Positions 15,718-24,093 of a stretch of DNA of 54,310 nucleotides are shown one piece after another. The position numbers and the translations under genes were made by a program. Every line of letters begins with the position of its first letter. Position 1 is the stretch's first letter. Origin of the DNA: JAWKIW01 sp046331175 (lineage in GTDB: Bacteria > Actinomycetota > Acidimicrobiia > Acidimicrobiales > Acidimicrobilacustridaceae). The notes under the pieces are model-generated. The model worked only from the letters and a program-made list of their open reading frames with translations, was not told where the DNA came from and searched no databases. Location of the stretch: positions 1-54,310 of the forward strand of contig JAXLRI010000023.1 of NCBI GenBank assembly GCA_046331175.1, read 5' to 3'.

Positions 15718-15793
15718 CACCCCGATCCCCTTCGCGGCCGCGTGGCCGCCCGCCCGTCGTGCGGCGCGCCCGGCGGGCCCCCGGATCGGGGTG
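15718..15793 (+). other. Nested inverted repeats upstream of the LytM/lipase gene
   Basis: Perfect 11-bp outer arms (15718-15728 and 15783-15793) enclose a 6-bp hairpin (15734-15739 with 15744-15749) and a second 7-bp pairing option (15748-15754 with 15772-15778). It could fold as a branched RNA in the leader of the next gene or act as the whiG terminator. High GC content makes chance pairing likely, so confidence is limited. Confidence 0.35.
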
Positions 15794-15841
15794 CTCCACC
15801 CACCCCCTCGTCCCGCCGCCGCGCCCCGAGGGGGAACCGCC

Positions 15842-17536
15842 ATGCCCACCACCGCCGCGCCCGACCGTGCCCACGGATGGCACGGTCGCCGCCGTTCGTC
15901 CGCTCGCCGGCGGCCGACCGGCCGCACCGGTCGCGCCCGTCGCAGCCGTCGCACCGGCCCGAGGACGCCAGGTGTCGGCCGCCGCGCCCTCGTCGTCCTC
16001 GTGCTCGGCCCGGCGGCGCTCGCCGTCCTCGTCGGGCCGGCCCGCCCGGCGTCCGCCTCCGAGCCGCCGCCGTATCGGCCACCGGTCGACGGGGTGGTCG
16101 TCGACCCGTTCCGACCACCTCCCGGTCCCTACGCCGCCGGCAACCGGGGTCTGGAGTACGCGACCACGCCGGGCGCCACGGTGGTGGCCTCCGGCGCGGG
16201 CGAGGTCGTGTTCGCCGGCGCGGTGGGCGCGACGTTGCACGTCACCGTGCTGCACCCCGACGGCCTCCGCACGAGCTACTCGTTCCTGTCCCAGGTGCTG
16301 GTGGCGCGCGGCCAGCGCGTGGCGGCCGGCCAGCCGATCGGCGTCGCCGGCGATCACCTGCACCTCGGGGTGCGCGACCCATCCGGGACCTACCTCGACC
16401 CGGCCCTGCTGTTCGCAGGGCTGCTGCACCCGACCGTGCAGCTCGTCCCCCTCGACGACCTCCAGCCGGCCACCGAGCGGCGTGCGCTCGGTGGCGTCGT
16501 CTCGGCGGCGGCGCGCCTGGGTCGGATCGGCATCGCCGTCAGCCCGACGCTGGGGACCTGGCAGGTCGCCTGGGCGACGGCGGTGGCGCGCGACCTGCCG
16601 CCCGCACTGCTCGATCGGGCGCCGTGCACGTCACCGGAGCAGCCGCCGCCGCCCCCGCCGCCGGGCCGGCGGATCCTGGTCCTGGTCGGCGGCCTGGGCT
16701 CCACCAGCGACTCGGCGGCCGTCGACCGGATCGACGCCGCCGCCCTCGGCTACGCGCCCGGCGATGTCATCCGGTTCTCCTACCGGGGCGGCCGGATCCC
16801 CACCGACCACCCTGTGGCCCCCGGGCTCGCGGGGATCCCGGTGCGCGCCTACGACCCGGCCGACACCCAGCGGGACCTCCGTGCGTCCGGTCGCTCGCTG
16901 CGGGCGCTGCTCGACCAGATCGCGGCCGCCGAGCCGGGCGTGCCCGTCGACCTGGTCGCCCACTCCCAGGGCGGGGTGGTCACCCGCCTGGCCGTGGGCG
17001 GCGCACCCGGGGATCCACCCACGGCTGCTCCCCCCGCCCTCGCCACGGTCGTCACCCTGTCGAGCCCGCACGAGGGGGCCGACCTGGCCACGAGCCTTGC
17101 CGCCCTGCGCGCCGTGCCCGGCGGCGCCCACGCCGTCGAAGCGCTCCGCCTGCCGCTGACGCCGGAGCTCGATCCCGGTTCGCCGTCGATCCAGGAGCTG
17201 TCGGGCGGCAGCGACCTGCAGCAGGCGCTGGCCGGCCGGCCCCTGCCCCCGGGCCCGCGGGTGGTGTCGATCGGTGCTCGTGGCGACCTCGTGGTGCCGT
17301 CGCCGCGCACCGACCTGGCCGGAGCCGAGCGCACCGTCGTGCCCCTGGTGGGGGTCTCGGCCCACGACGCGCTGCCGGGCTCGCCCGAGGCCGCCCGCGA
17401 GCTGGCGCTGGCCCTGCACGGCGCGCCGCTCTCGTGCCGGTCGCTGGCGACCCGCGCCGTCGACGTGGTGGTCGGCGACGGGATCGCCGCCGTCGAGGCG
17501 ACCCCGGCCCGGCGGCTCGGCGCTGCCGGGGGCTGA
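15842..17536 (+). CDS. Exported fusion of a degenerate LytM/M23-like domain and an alpha/beta-hydrolase (lipase-like)
   Basis: A 564-residue exported protein. After an Arg-rich N-terminus comes a hydrophobic segment (ALVVLVLGPAALAVLVGPA, about 49-67) and a signal-peptide-like ASA site. Residues about 75-195 match the LytM/M23 fold (GATVVASGAGEVVFAGAVG, VARGQRVAAGQPIGVAG, HLHLGV). The expected HxGxD zinc motif is NRGLE (Asn101, Glu105), and only the HLH motif (172-174) remains, so peptidase activity is doubtful. A Pro-rich linker (about 267-275) leads to a hydrolase with a nucleophile elbow AHSQGG (Ser375), LSSPHEGADLA and a C-terminal VSAHDALPGS His candidate. Many actinobacteria carry an M23 gene upstream of rpsB; here it has gained a lipase-like domain. 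The ATG follows GAGGGGGAA. Confidence 0.82.
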   Translation: MPTTAAPDRAHGWHGRRRSSARRRPTGRTGRARRSRRTGPRTPGVGRRALVVLVLGPAALAVLVGPARPASASEPPPYRPPVDGVVVDPFRPPPGPYAAGNRGLEYATTPGATVVASGAGEVVFAGAVGATLHVTVLHPDGLRTSYSFLSQVLVARGQRVAAGQPIGVAGDHLHLGVRDPSGTYLDPALLFAGLLHPTVQLVPLDDLQPATERRALGGVVSAAARLGRIGIAVSPTLGTWQVAWATAVARDLPPALLDRAPCTSPEQPPPPPPPGRRILVLVGGLGSTSDSAAVDRIDAAALGYAPGDVIRFSYRGGRIPTDHPVAPGLAGIPVRAYDPADTQRDLRASGRSLRALLDQIAAAEPGVPVDLVAHSQGGVVTRLAVGGAPGDPPTAAPPALATVVTLSSPHEGADLATSLAALRAVPGGAHAVEALRLPLTPELDPGSPSIQELSGGSDLQQALAGRPLPPGPRVVSIGARGDLVVPSPRTDLAGAERTVVPLVGVSAHDALPGSPEAARELALALHGAPLSCRSLATRAVDVVVGDGIAAVEATPARRLGAAGG

Positions 17537-17570
17537 GCCGGCGGCGCCGGCGGCCCGCCACGGACTCGGA

Positions 17571-17599
17571 TTGTTGCGGGGACCCGGCCCCCGTAGACT
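17571..17599 (+). promoter_or_regulatory. Promoter candidate for rpsB-tsf
   Basis: TTGTTG (17571-17576), 17-nt spacer and TAGACT (17594-17599), one of the best matches to the housekeeping consensus in this window. The predicted 5' leader is about 139 nt, long enough for S2 autoregulation, but I see no specific known motif. Confidence 0.55.
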
Positions 17600-17744
17600 G
17601 CCCCGTCGGCCGGCGGGGGCGTCCACGCGCGACCACCGGCCACACCACCCATCCACGTCATCTCCACCCGCGCCCACCCACGGTCGCCGCAGCAGCGGTG
17701 TCGGGCCCGGGGTTCGTCGAACCGTTGGGAAGGAGAACATCACC

Positions 17745-18794
17745 ATGGCCCCTGTCGTGACCATGCGCCAGCTGCTCGAGGCCGGTGTCCACTTCGGACA
17801 CCAGACCCGCCGGTGGAACCCGAAGATGAAGCGGTTCATCCACGGCGAGCGCAACGGCATCTACATCATCGACCTCGAGCAGACGCTCAACCGGATCGAG
17901 ACGGCCTACACGTTCGTTCGCGACCTCGTCGGCGACGGGGGCACCGTGCTGTTCATCGGCACCAAGAAGCAGGCCCAGGACGCCGTGCAGTCCTACGCCG
18001 AGAAGTGCGGGATGCCCTACATCAACCAGCGCTGGCTGGGCGGCATGCTGACCAACTTCGAGACGATCTCCAAGCGCGTCAACAAGATGAAGGACTACCA
18101 GCGCATGCGGGACGCCGGTGAGTTCGAGGCGATGCCCAAGAAGGAGGCGCTCCTCATCAGCCGCGAGCTGGAGAAGCTCGAGCGCAACCTCGGCGGCATC
18201 CGCAACATGGAGCGCCTGCCCGACGCCGTGTTCATCCTCGACACCAAGAAGGAGGACATCGGGGTCACCGAGGCGAACAAGCTCGGCATCCCGATCGTCG
18301 CCGTCGTCGACACCAACTGCGATCCCGACCTCGTCCAGTACGTCATCCCCGGCAACGACGACGCCATCCGCTCGGGCACCCTCATGTGCCGCGTGATCGC
18401 CGACGCCGTCGAGGAGGGCCGCTTCATCCACTCGCGCCGTTCCGGTGCCGCCGCCGGCCCGAGCCGCACCCCCGAGCAGGAGCAGGCCATCGCCGAGGCC
18501 CAGACCGAGGCCCGCAACGCCGCCGCTCGTGCTGCCGCCGAGCGCGAGGCCCGCGTCGCCGCCAATATCCAGTCCGCCGCCGAGGGCCCCCGCCTGGCCG
18601 CCGGCGACGGCGACGGCGACCACGGGCCGGCCGCCAGCCACCTGAGCCCGGAGAACGCCCAGAACATCCTCGACGACGCCTCGGCGGTCACCCAGGACGA
18701 GATCGCCGCCGAGCGGGCCGAGGTCGAGACGGCCCCGAGCGCCGACGCCGCCGAGACCGCCGAGACCGCCGAGACCCCCATCCAGGAGTCGTGA
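17745..18794 (+). CDS. rpsB: 30S ribosomal protein S2
   Basis: Ribosomal protein S2, 349 residues. The N-terminal ~235 residues are typical: MRQLLEAGVHFGHQTRRWNPKMKRFI, GTKKQAQDAV, NQRWLGGMLTNF, and PDAVFILDTKKEDIGVTEANKLGIPIVAVVDTNCDPD. After RFIHSRRSG the protein continues for over 100 residues as an Ala/Glu-rich, probably helical then disordered extension ending in repeated AETAETAET. S2 proteins are commonly about 240-300 residues, so the tail is long. Strong ribosome-binding site (gaAGGAGaa) before the ATG at 17745. tsf follows after 2 bp. Confidence 0.97.
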   Translation: MAPVVTMRQLLEAGVHFGHQTRRWNPKMKRFIHGERNGIYIIDLEQTLNRIETAYTFVRDLVGDGGTVLFIGTKKQAQDAVQSYAEKCGMPYINQRWLGGMLTNFETISKRVNKMKDYQRMRDAGEFEAMPKKEALLISRELEKLERNLGGIRNMERLPDAVFILDTKKEDIGVTEANKLGIPIVAVVDTNCDPDLVQYVIPGNDDAIRSGTLMCRVIADAVEEGRFIHSRRSGAAAGPSRTPEQEQAIAEAQTEARNAAARAAAEREARVAANIQSAAEGPRLAAGDGDGDHGPAASHLSPENAQNILDDASAVTQDEIAAERAEVETAPSADAAETAETAETPIQES

Positions 18795-18796
18795 CG

Positions 18797-19591
18797 ATGC
18801 CCGAGTTCACCGCCAAGGACGTGCAGGCCCTGCGCCAGGCCACCGGCGCCGGGATGATGGACGCCAAGAAGGCGCTCACCGAGAACGGTGGCGACGCCGA
18901 GGCCGCCGCCCAGTGGCTGCGCGAGAAGGGCCTCGCCAAGGTCGCCAAGCTCGGCGACCGGGACAACGCCCAGGGCGCCGTCGCAGCGGTGGTCGAGGAC
19001 AACGTCGGCGCCATCGTGCAGCTCAAGTGCGAGACCGACTTCTCGGCCAAGGCCGACGACTTCGTGTCGCTGGTGCAGGACCTCGCCGACCTCGTCGTCG
19101 CCAAGGGCGCCGACGCCGTGAGCGAGCGGGCCGAGGAGCTCGACCAGCTCAAGGTGTCCAAGCGCGAGAACATCGAGCTCGGCACGGTCGTGCGCATCGA
19201 GGCCGCCGACGGCAACATCCTCGACAGCTACCTGCACCTGCAGGACGGCCGCGGCGTCAACGCCGTGCTCGTCGAGCTGGCCGGCGGCGACCGCGAGCTC
19301 GCCCACGACATCGCGGTGCACATCGCGTTCACCAAGCCGCCCTACCTCACCCGCGACGAGGTGCCCGCCGACGAGGTGGAGAAGGAGCGCGAGAGCCTCC
19401 TCGCCATCACCAAGGCCGAGGGCAAGCCCGAGCAGGCCTGGCCGAAGATCGTCGAGGGGCGCATCAACGGCTGGTACAAGGAGCGCGTGCTCCTCGAGCA
19501 GGGCTACGTGAAGGACGAGAAGCAGACCATCGAGAAGCTGCTCGGCGGCGCCACCATCGTGCGGTTCGCCCAGGTCTACATCGGCGCCTGA
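18797..19591 (+). CDS. tsf: Elongation factor Ts
   Basis: Guanine-nucleotide exchange factor for EF-Tu, 264 residues. The N-terminal UBA-like domain is FTAKDVQALRQATGAGMMDAKKALTENGGD with AAQWLREKGLAK; the core contains AVVEDNVGAIVQLKCETDFSAK and DIAVHIAFTKPPYLTRDEVP; the end EQGYVKDEKQTIEKLL matches the C-terminal module. Slightly shorter than the E. coli protein (about 280). Starts 2 bp after the rpsB stop, in the classic rpsB-tsf-pyrH-frr order. Confidence 0.97.
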   Translation: MPEFTAKDVQALRQATGAGMMDAKKALTENGGDAEAAAQWLREKGLAKVAKLGDRDNAQGAVAAVVEDNVGAIVQLKCETDFSAKADDFVSLVQDLADLVVAKGADAVSERAEELDQLKVSKRENIELGTVVRIEAADGNILDSYLHLQDGRGVNAVLVELAGGDRELAHDIAVHIAFTKPPYLTRDEVPADEVEKERESLLAITKAEGKPEQAWPKIVEGRINGWYKERVLLEQGYVKDEKQTIEKLLGGATIVRFAQVYIGA

Positions 19592-19598
19592 GCCGGTC

Positions 19599-20336
19599 AT
19601 GGGAGACGCCTCCGCCGTCGAGCCCCGTTGGGGCCGCGTGCTGCTGAAGCTGTCCGGCGAGGCCTTCGCCGGCGACGGCGCCTACGGCATCGACGGCGGG
19701 GTCGTCCAGTCCCTCGCCCGCGACATCGTCGACGTCCGGCAGGGCCTCGGCGTCGACGTCGCCGTGGTCGTCGGCGGCGGCAACATCTGGCGGGGGATGT
19801 CCGGCGCCGGAGCGGGGATGGACCGCGCCCAGGCCGACTACATGGGCATGTTGGCCACGGTCATCAACGCCCTGGCGCTGCAGGACACCCTCGAGCAGAG
19901 CGGCCAGCCCACGCGGGTGCAGTCGGCCATCCACATGGCCCAGGTGGCCGAGCCGTACATCCGGCGCCGCGCCATCCGCCACCTGGAGAAGGGGCGGGTC
20001 GTGATCTTCGCCGGCGGCACCGGCAACCCGTTCTTCACCACCGACACCACCGCCGCCCTGCGAGCGGTCGAGATCGAGGCCGGCGTGCTCCTGAAGGGCA
20101 CCCACTCGGGCACCGACGGCATCTACACCGCCGACCCCAAGCTCGACCCCACCGCCACCAAGCTCGACGAGGTGACCTACCTCGACGTGCTCAACCAGGG
20201 CCTGCGGGCGATGGACTCCACCGCCATCACGCTCTGCATGGACAACGACCTGCCGATCGTGATGTTCGACCTCCTGGCACCGGGCGCCGTCCGGTCGATC
20301 CTCGAGGGCCAGGCCATCGGCACGCTGGTGCACTGA
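19599..20336 (+). CDS. pyrH: UMP kinase
   Basis: Bacterial UMP kinase (amino-acid kinase fold), 245 residues, which makes UDP from UMP and ATP. Signature segments are RVLLKLSGEAFAG, VVVGGGNIWRG, DYMGMLATVINALALQD, FAGGTGNPFFTTDTTAALRA and KGTHSGTDGIYTADPK. All nucleotide-binding glycines are present. The ATG at 19599 is 7 bp after the tsf stop. It is followed by a 154-bp gap with its own -10 candidate before frr. Confidence 0.97.
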   Translation: MGDASAVEPRWGRVLLKLSGEAFAGDGAYGIDGGVVQSLARDIVDVRQGLGVDVAVVVGGGNIWRGMSGAGAGMDRAQADYMGMLATVINALALQDTLEQSGQPTRVQSAIHMAQVAEPYIRRRAIRHLEKGRVVIFAGGTGNPFFTTDTTAALRAVEIEAGVLLKGTHSGTDGIYTADPKLDPTATKLDEVTYLDVLNQGLRAMDSTAITLCMDNDLPIVMFDLLAPGAVRSILEGQAIGTLVH

Positions 20337-20415
20337 CGCCGGACGAGGCGATCCGCCCGGGTCGGCCGGGGGCCTCGCTGGGGCTCGCCAGTGGGACTCG
20401 TCGGTGGCCAGGCAG

Positions 20416-20421
20416 TAGGTT
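20416..20421 (+). promoter_or_regulatory. -10 candidate upstream of frr
   Basis: TAGGTT, 69 nt upstream of the frr start; a partial -35 (TGGGAC, 20392-20397) lies 18 nt before it. May allow frr-cdsA expression independent of pyrH. Confidence 0.3.
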
Positions 20422-20490
20422 CGACCCCCGGGCGTGCCCCGCACCCCACCCGTGCCGGCGACGGAGCCGGCCCCACCCAGAGGAGATCCG

Positions 20491-21060
20491 GTGAGCACCG
20501 AGATGGCCGACGTCATCCTCGCCGAGACGAGCGACAAGATGGCCAAGGCGGTCACCCACGCCAAGGCCGAGTTCTCCAGCATCCGCACGGGGCGGGCGGC
20601 CCCGGCGCTCGTCGAGAAGATCCCGGTCGACTACTACGGCACCGAGGTGCCGCTGCAGCAGCTCGCCGGCTTCCAGGTCCCCGAGGCCCGGATGCTGCTC
20701 ATCACCCCCTACGACAAGGGGGCCATGGGCGCCATCGAGAAGGCCATCCAGCACTCCGACCTGGGCCTGAACCCGAGCAACGACGGCCACAGCATCCGGC
20801 TCTCGTTCCCGCCGCTCACCCAAGAGCGCCGCAAGGACCTGGTGAAGGTGGTCAAGCACATGGCCGAGGAGGGCCGGGTCGCGCTGCGCAACCTGCGCCG
20901 GGCCGCTCGCCACGAGCTCGAGGCCCTCGAGAAGGACCACGACCTGTCGACCGACGAGCTGGCGCGGTACGAGAAGGAGCTCGACAAGCTCATCCACGCC
21001 CAGGAGGCCGACATCGACAAGGCCCTCCAGGTCAAGGAGCAGGAGCTGCTGGAGGACTGA
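20491..21060 (+). CDS. frr: Ribosome recycling factor
   Basis: RRF, 189 residues, which with EF-G splits post-termination ribosomes. Diagnostic motifs are KMAKAVTHAKAEFSSIRTGRAAPALVEKI, VDYYGTEVPLQQLAGF, IRLSFPPLTQERRKDLVKVVK and VALRNLRRAARHEL. GTG start with an AGGAG site (20481-20485) upstream. Slightly longer N-terminus than E. coli RRF. cdsA begins 82 bp downstream. Confidence 0.97.
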   Translation: MSTEMADVILAETSDKMAKAVTHAKAEFSSIRTGRAAPALVEKIPVDYYGTEVPLQQLAGFQVPEARMLLITPYDKGAMGAIEKAIQHSDLGLNPSNDGHSIRLSFPPLTQERRKDLVKVVKHMAEEGRVALRNLRRAARHELEALEKDHDLSTDELARYEKELDKLIHAQEADIDKALQVKEQELLED

Positions 21061-21142
21061 TGGGCGCAGTGGCGACGACGGCGAGCGCAGGCAGCGACCA
21101 CACCCCCCGGGGCCCCGTGCCCCCGACGTCGGGTGGGCTCCG

Positions 21143-22786
21143 ATGAGCCCGTCGTTGTTCAGCCGCGGCGACGGCGACGACGAGGTCCCGCCCGAGCCCA
21201 AGGAGGGCGTCCGGCTCATCGGGGCCGACGAGGCCGCCGAGGCGGTCGAGAAGGGGGCGGCGGCCAAGCGGCTGGGCGAGGACGAGCCGCGCTACGGCGA
21301 TCGCCCCGAGGCGCCGGCCGCCGACGTCACGCCGGCCCTGCGGTTCCCGCTGGCCGAGGACGAGGAGCCGGCCGAGATCGAGCGCCCCAAGCCGGCCCCG
21401 GTGCCCCCCCGGAGCACCGGTGAGCAGCCGGTGCTGTCGGTCGGGCCGCCCACCGGCGAGACCGAGCTGCTGCCCTGGACCGCCCCGGCCACCGGCGAGG
21501 TCCCCAAGGTCGTGATCGCCGACGCCGAGGCCGACGACGCCGACGACGACGCCGCCTGGACCGCCTACGCCGCCGGCGGCCCCCGCTGGCGTGACCACAA
21601 CACCGACTGGGACGCCTCCGAGCCGGCCGACGACTTCTCCGACCTGGCCGACGCCGAGGTGGCCCCCGCCGGCGCCCTCGACACCACCGCCCGGCCCACC
21701 CAGGAGGAGTTCCTCTCCTTCGACGACCTCGAGGTCCCCGAGGCCGACCTCCCACGGGCCCCGGCCCGCGGCTCGGCCGAGGACCCGATCCGCATCGGTC
21801 TCGACCGGGCCGCCGCCACCCCCGGCACGCCCAACCCGCCGTCGGGTCGCGCCCCCCGGCCGACCGCCAAGAAGGTCGCCGTGCGCAAGCGGGCCGCCGC
21901 GCCGGCGCCGCCCGACGAGGCCGGCGGCGCGCCGCCCCGGCGCCCGGCGCCGTCGTCCTCCGGTGGGCGTGACATGAAGACGGCGGTCATCGTCGGCCTC
22001 GGCCTGTGCGCCGTGGGCGTCGTGTGCTTCATCATCGGCCCGTGGGCCCTCGTCCCGCTGGCCGCCCTGATCCTGCTCGTGAGCGCCGGCGAGTTCTTCG
22101 CCTCCACCCGCCGGGCCGGGCTCCACCCGCTCACGCCCCTGGGCCTGGCGTCGGTGGTCGGCCTGGTCCTGGCCGCCTGGGCCAAGGGCGAGGCCGGCAT
22201 CCCGGTCGTGCTGTTCCTGGCCCTGCTGGTCGCCACCGTCTGGTACGTGGTCGGCCTGGCCCGCGATCGCCCCCTGCTCAACGTCGGGACGACGTTCTTC
22301 GGCATCGTCTACATCGGCGTGCTCGGCTCGTTCGCCTCGCTGATCCTCAAGGTCGGGCCGGTCGGCGGCGAGACGTCGGACCAGGGCCGGTGGATCCTCT
22401 TCCTGGCCGTCGTGAGCGCCGTCGTCTACGACGCCCTCGGCTACGTGCTCGGCAGCCGCTATGGGCGCACCACCTTCACGTCCATCAGCCCGAACAAGAC
22501 GCTCGAGGGCCTCGCGCTGGGCTGCCTCGGCTCGGTCCTCGCCGTGGTCGTGTTCGGCCTGTTCCTCGGACCCTTCTCGTTCGGCCAGCTGCTCGTGTTC
22601 GGCATCCTGTGCGCCTTCGCCGCGCCGCTCGGCGACCTGTTCGAGTCGCTGCTCAAGCGCGACATCGGCATCAAGGACACCTCCGGCGTGCTGCCCGGGC
22701 ACGGCGGCGTGCTCGATCGCTTCGACGCCCTGCTCTTCGTGCTGCCGACCGCCTTCTACCTGACCCGCATCCTCCTGTCGCTGTAG
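21143..22786 (+). CDS. cdsA: Phosphatidate cytidylyltransferase with long acidic N-terminal extension
   Basis: CDP-diacylglycerol synthase, 547 residues, an inner-membrane enzyme that activates phosphatidate for phospholipid synthesis. The catalytic part occupies the last ~270 residues with about eight membrane segments and the full family signature SLLKRDIGIKDTSGVLPG followed by HGGVLDRFD (502-528). Residues 1-275 are hydrophilic, rich in Asp, Glu, Pro and Ala, with a basic patch (TAKKVAVRKRAA) just before the first helix; this half has no recognisable fold and is probably a disordered cytoplasmic domain. CdsA proteins are usually about 270-300 residues. The ATG at 21143 has a weak upstream site, and an internal start at Met278 would give a normal-length enzyme, so the extension should be checked. 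Confidence 0.9.
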   Translation: MSPSLFSRGDGDDEVPPEPKEGVRLIGADEAAEAVEKGAAAKRLGEDEPRYGDRPEAPAADVTPALRFPLAEDEEPAEIERPKPAPVPPRSTGEQPVLSVGPPTGETELLPWTAPATGEVPKVVIADAEADDADDDAAWTAYAAGGPRWRDHNTDWDASEPADDFSDLADAEVAPAGALDTTARPTQEEFLSFDDLEVPEADLPRAPARGSAEDPIRIGLDRAAATPGTPNPPSGRAPRPTAKKVAVRKRAAAPAPPDEAGGAPPRRPAPSSSGGRDMKTAVIVGLGLCAVGVVCFIIGPWALVPLAALILLVSAGEFFASTRRAGLHPLTPLGLASVVGLVLAAWAKGEAGIPVVLFLALLVATVWYVVGLARDRPLLNVGTTFFGIVYIGVLGSFASLILKVGPVGGETSDQGRWILFLAVVSAVVYDALGYVLGSRYGRTTFTSISPNKTLEGLALGCLGSVLAVVVFGLFLGPFSFGQLLVFGILCAFAAPLGDLFESLLKRDIGIKDTSGVLPGHGGVLDRFDALLFVLPTAFYLTRILLSL

Positions 22787-22879
22787 GGGGCCGGGCGCCG
22801 GCGTCGGCCGATCGCCCCCCGCCGCCGACGAGCGCGGGATCGGGGCCGCCTCGCGTCGGCGCTCGCGGACCTCGACCGG

Positions 22880-22885
22880 TAGGCT
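22880..22885 (+). promoter_or_regulatory. -10 element, leaderless start of dxr
   Basis: TAGGCT, 7 nt before the GTG at 22893; no Shine-Dalgarno. Confidence 0.45.
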
Positions 22886-22892
22886 CGGCCGG

Positions 22893-24080
22893 GTGACCGC
22901 GACCCGAGTCGCCCTCGCCGGGTCCACCGGCTCGATCGGCACCCAGACCCTCGAGGTGGTCGCCGCCGAGCCCGATCGCTACGAGCTCACCGCGCTTGGG
23001 GCCGGTGGCTCCGACCCCGAGGCGCTGATCGCCCAGGCGCGGGCGGTGCGCCCCAAGGTGGTCGCGGTGGCCGATGAGCATGCCGGCCACGTGGTCGCCG
23101 CGGCCGTGCCCGAGTGCGAGGTGCGATCGGGCCCCGATGCGCTGGCCAGCCTGGCCGAGGAGGCCGACGTCGTGGTCAACGGCGTCGTCGGCTTCGCCGG
23201 GCTCCGGGTCACCCTGGCCACCCTCGAGGCCGGCCGTCGGCTGGCCCTCGCCAACAAGGAGTCCCTCATCGCCGCCGGCCCGGTGGTGCAACGGGCCCGT
23301 CGCACCCCGGGCGCCGAGCTGGTGCCGGTCGACTCCGAGCACTGCGCGGTGCACATGTGCCTGCGGGCCAACGACAACCCGGCCCGGGTCCGCCGGATCG
23401 TGCTCACGGCCAGCGGGGGACCCTTCCGCGGCCGCCGGCGGGACGAGCTCGAGCAGGTCACCGTCGCCGACGCGCTGGCCCACCCCACCTGGTCGATGGG
23501 TCCGAAGATCACCGTCGACTCCTCCACGCTCATGAACAAGGGCCTCGAGGTCATCGAGGCCAACGAGCTGTTCGGCCACCCGGCCGGCGACGCCGGCGTC
23601 GGGATCGGCTTCGACCAGATCGACGTGGTGGTGCACCCGCAGTCGGTGATCCACTCGATGGTCGAGTACACCGACGCCGCCACCATCGCCCAGCTGTCGA
23701 TGCCCGACATGCGCCTGCCGATCGGCTACGCCCTGGCGTGGCCCGATCGCATCGCCACACCGTTCGGGGCGATCGACTGGTCGACGCTCGGGCGGCTCGA
23801 CTTCGAGCCCCCCGACCTCGACGCGTTCCCGTGCCTCGGGCTGGCCTACGAGGCCGGCCGCCGGGGCGAGACCGCCCCGGCCTGGCTCAACGCCGCCAAC
23901 GAGGTGGCGGTGGCGGCCTTCCTGGCGGGGGAGATCCGCTGGGTGCAGATCGCCGAGGTCCTCGCCGAGGCCCTCGACGGCCACGATGGAACTCCGGCGG
24001 AGTCCCTCGACGTTGTGATCGACGTGGACCAGCGAGCCCGCGACCACGCGCGGCAGATCATCGACGCCAAGATCGCCTGA
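22893..24080 (+). CDS. dxr: 1-deoxy-D-xylulose 5-phosphate reductoisomerase
   Basis: DXR/IspC, 395 residues: converts DXP to MEP with NADPH, the committed step of the non-mevalonate isoprenoid pathway. The N-terminal NADPH fold starts VALAGSTGSIGTQTLEV; then VVNGVVGFAGLRVTL, LANKESLIAAG, the metal/substrate loop PVDSEHCAV (usually DSEHSA), LTASGGPFRG, the flexible HPTWSMGPKITVDSSTLMNKGLEVIEA segment, and the C-terminal four-helix part LAYEAGRRG ... LNAANEVAVAAFL. The Cys in SEHCA is a small departure from the common Ser. It heads the dxr-rseP-ispG set, two of whose members are in the same pathway. Confidence 0.96.
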   Translation: MTATRVALAGSTGSIGTQTLEVVAAEPDRYELTALGAGGSDPEALIAQARAVRPKVVAVADEHAGHVVAAAVPECEVRSGPDALASLAEEADVVVNGVVGFAGLRVTLATLEAGRRLALANKESLIAAGPVVQRARRTPGAELVPVDSEHCAVHMCLRANDNPARVRRIVLTASGGPFRGRRRDELEQVTVADALAHPTWSMGPKITVDSSTLMNKGLEVIEANELFGHPAGDAGVGIGFDQIDVVVHPQSVIHSMVEYTDAATIAQLSMPDMRLPIGYALAWPDRIATPFGAIDWSTLGRLDFEPPDLDAFPCLGLAYEAGRRGETAPAWLNAANEVAVAAFLAGEIRWVQIAEVLAEALDGHDGTPAESLDVVIDVDQRARDHARQIIDAKIA

Positions 24081-24093
24081 GGATGGTGCCCCT

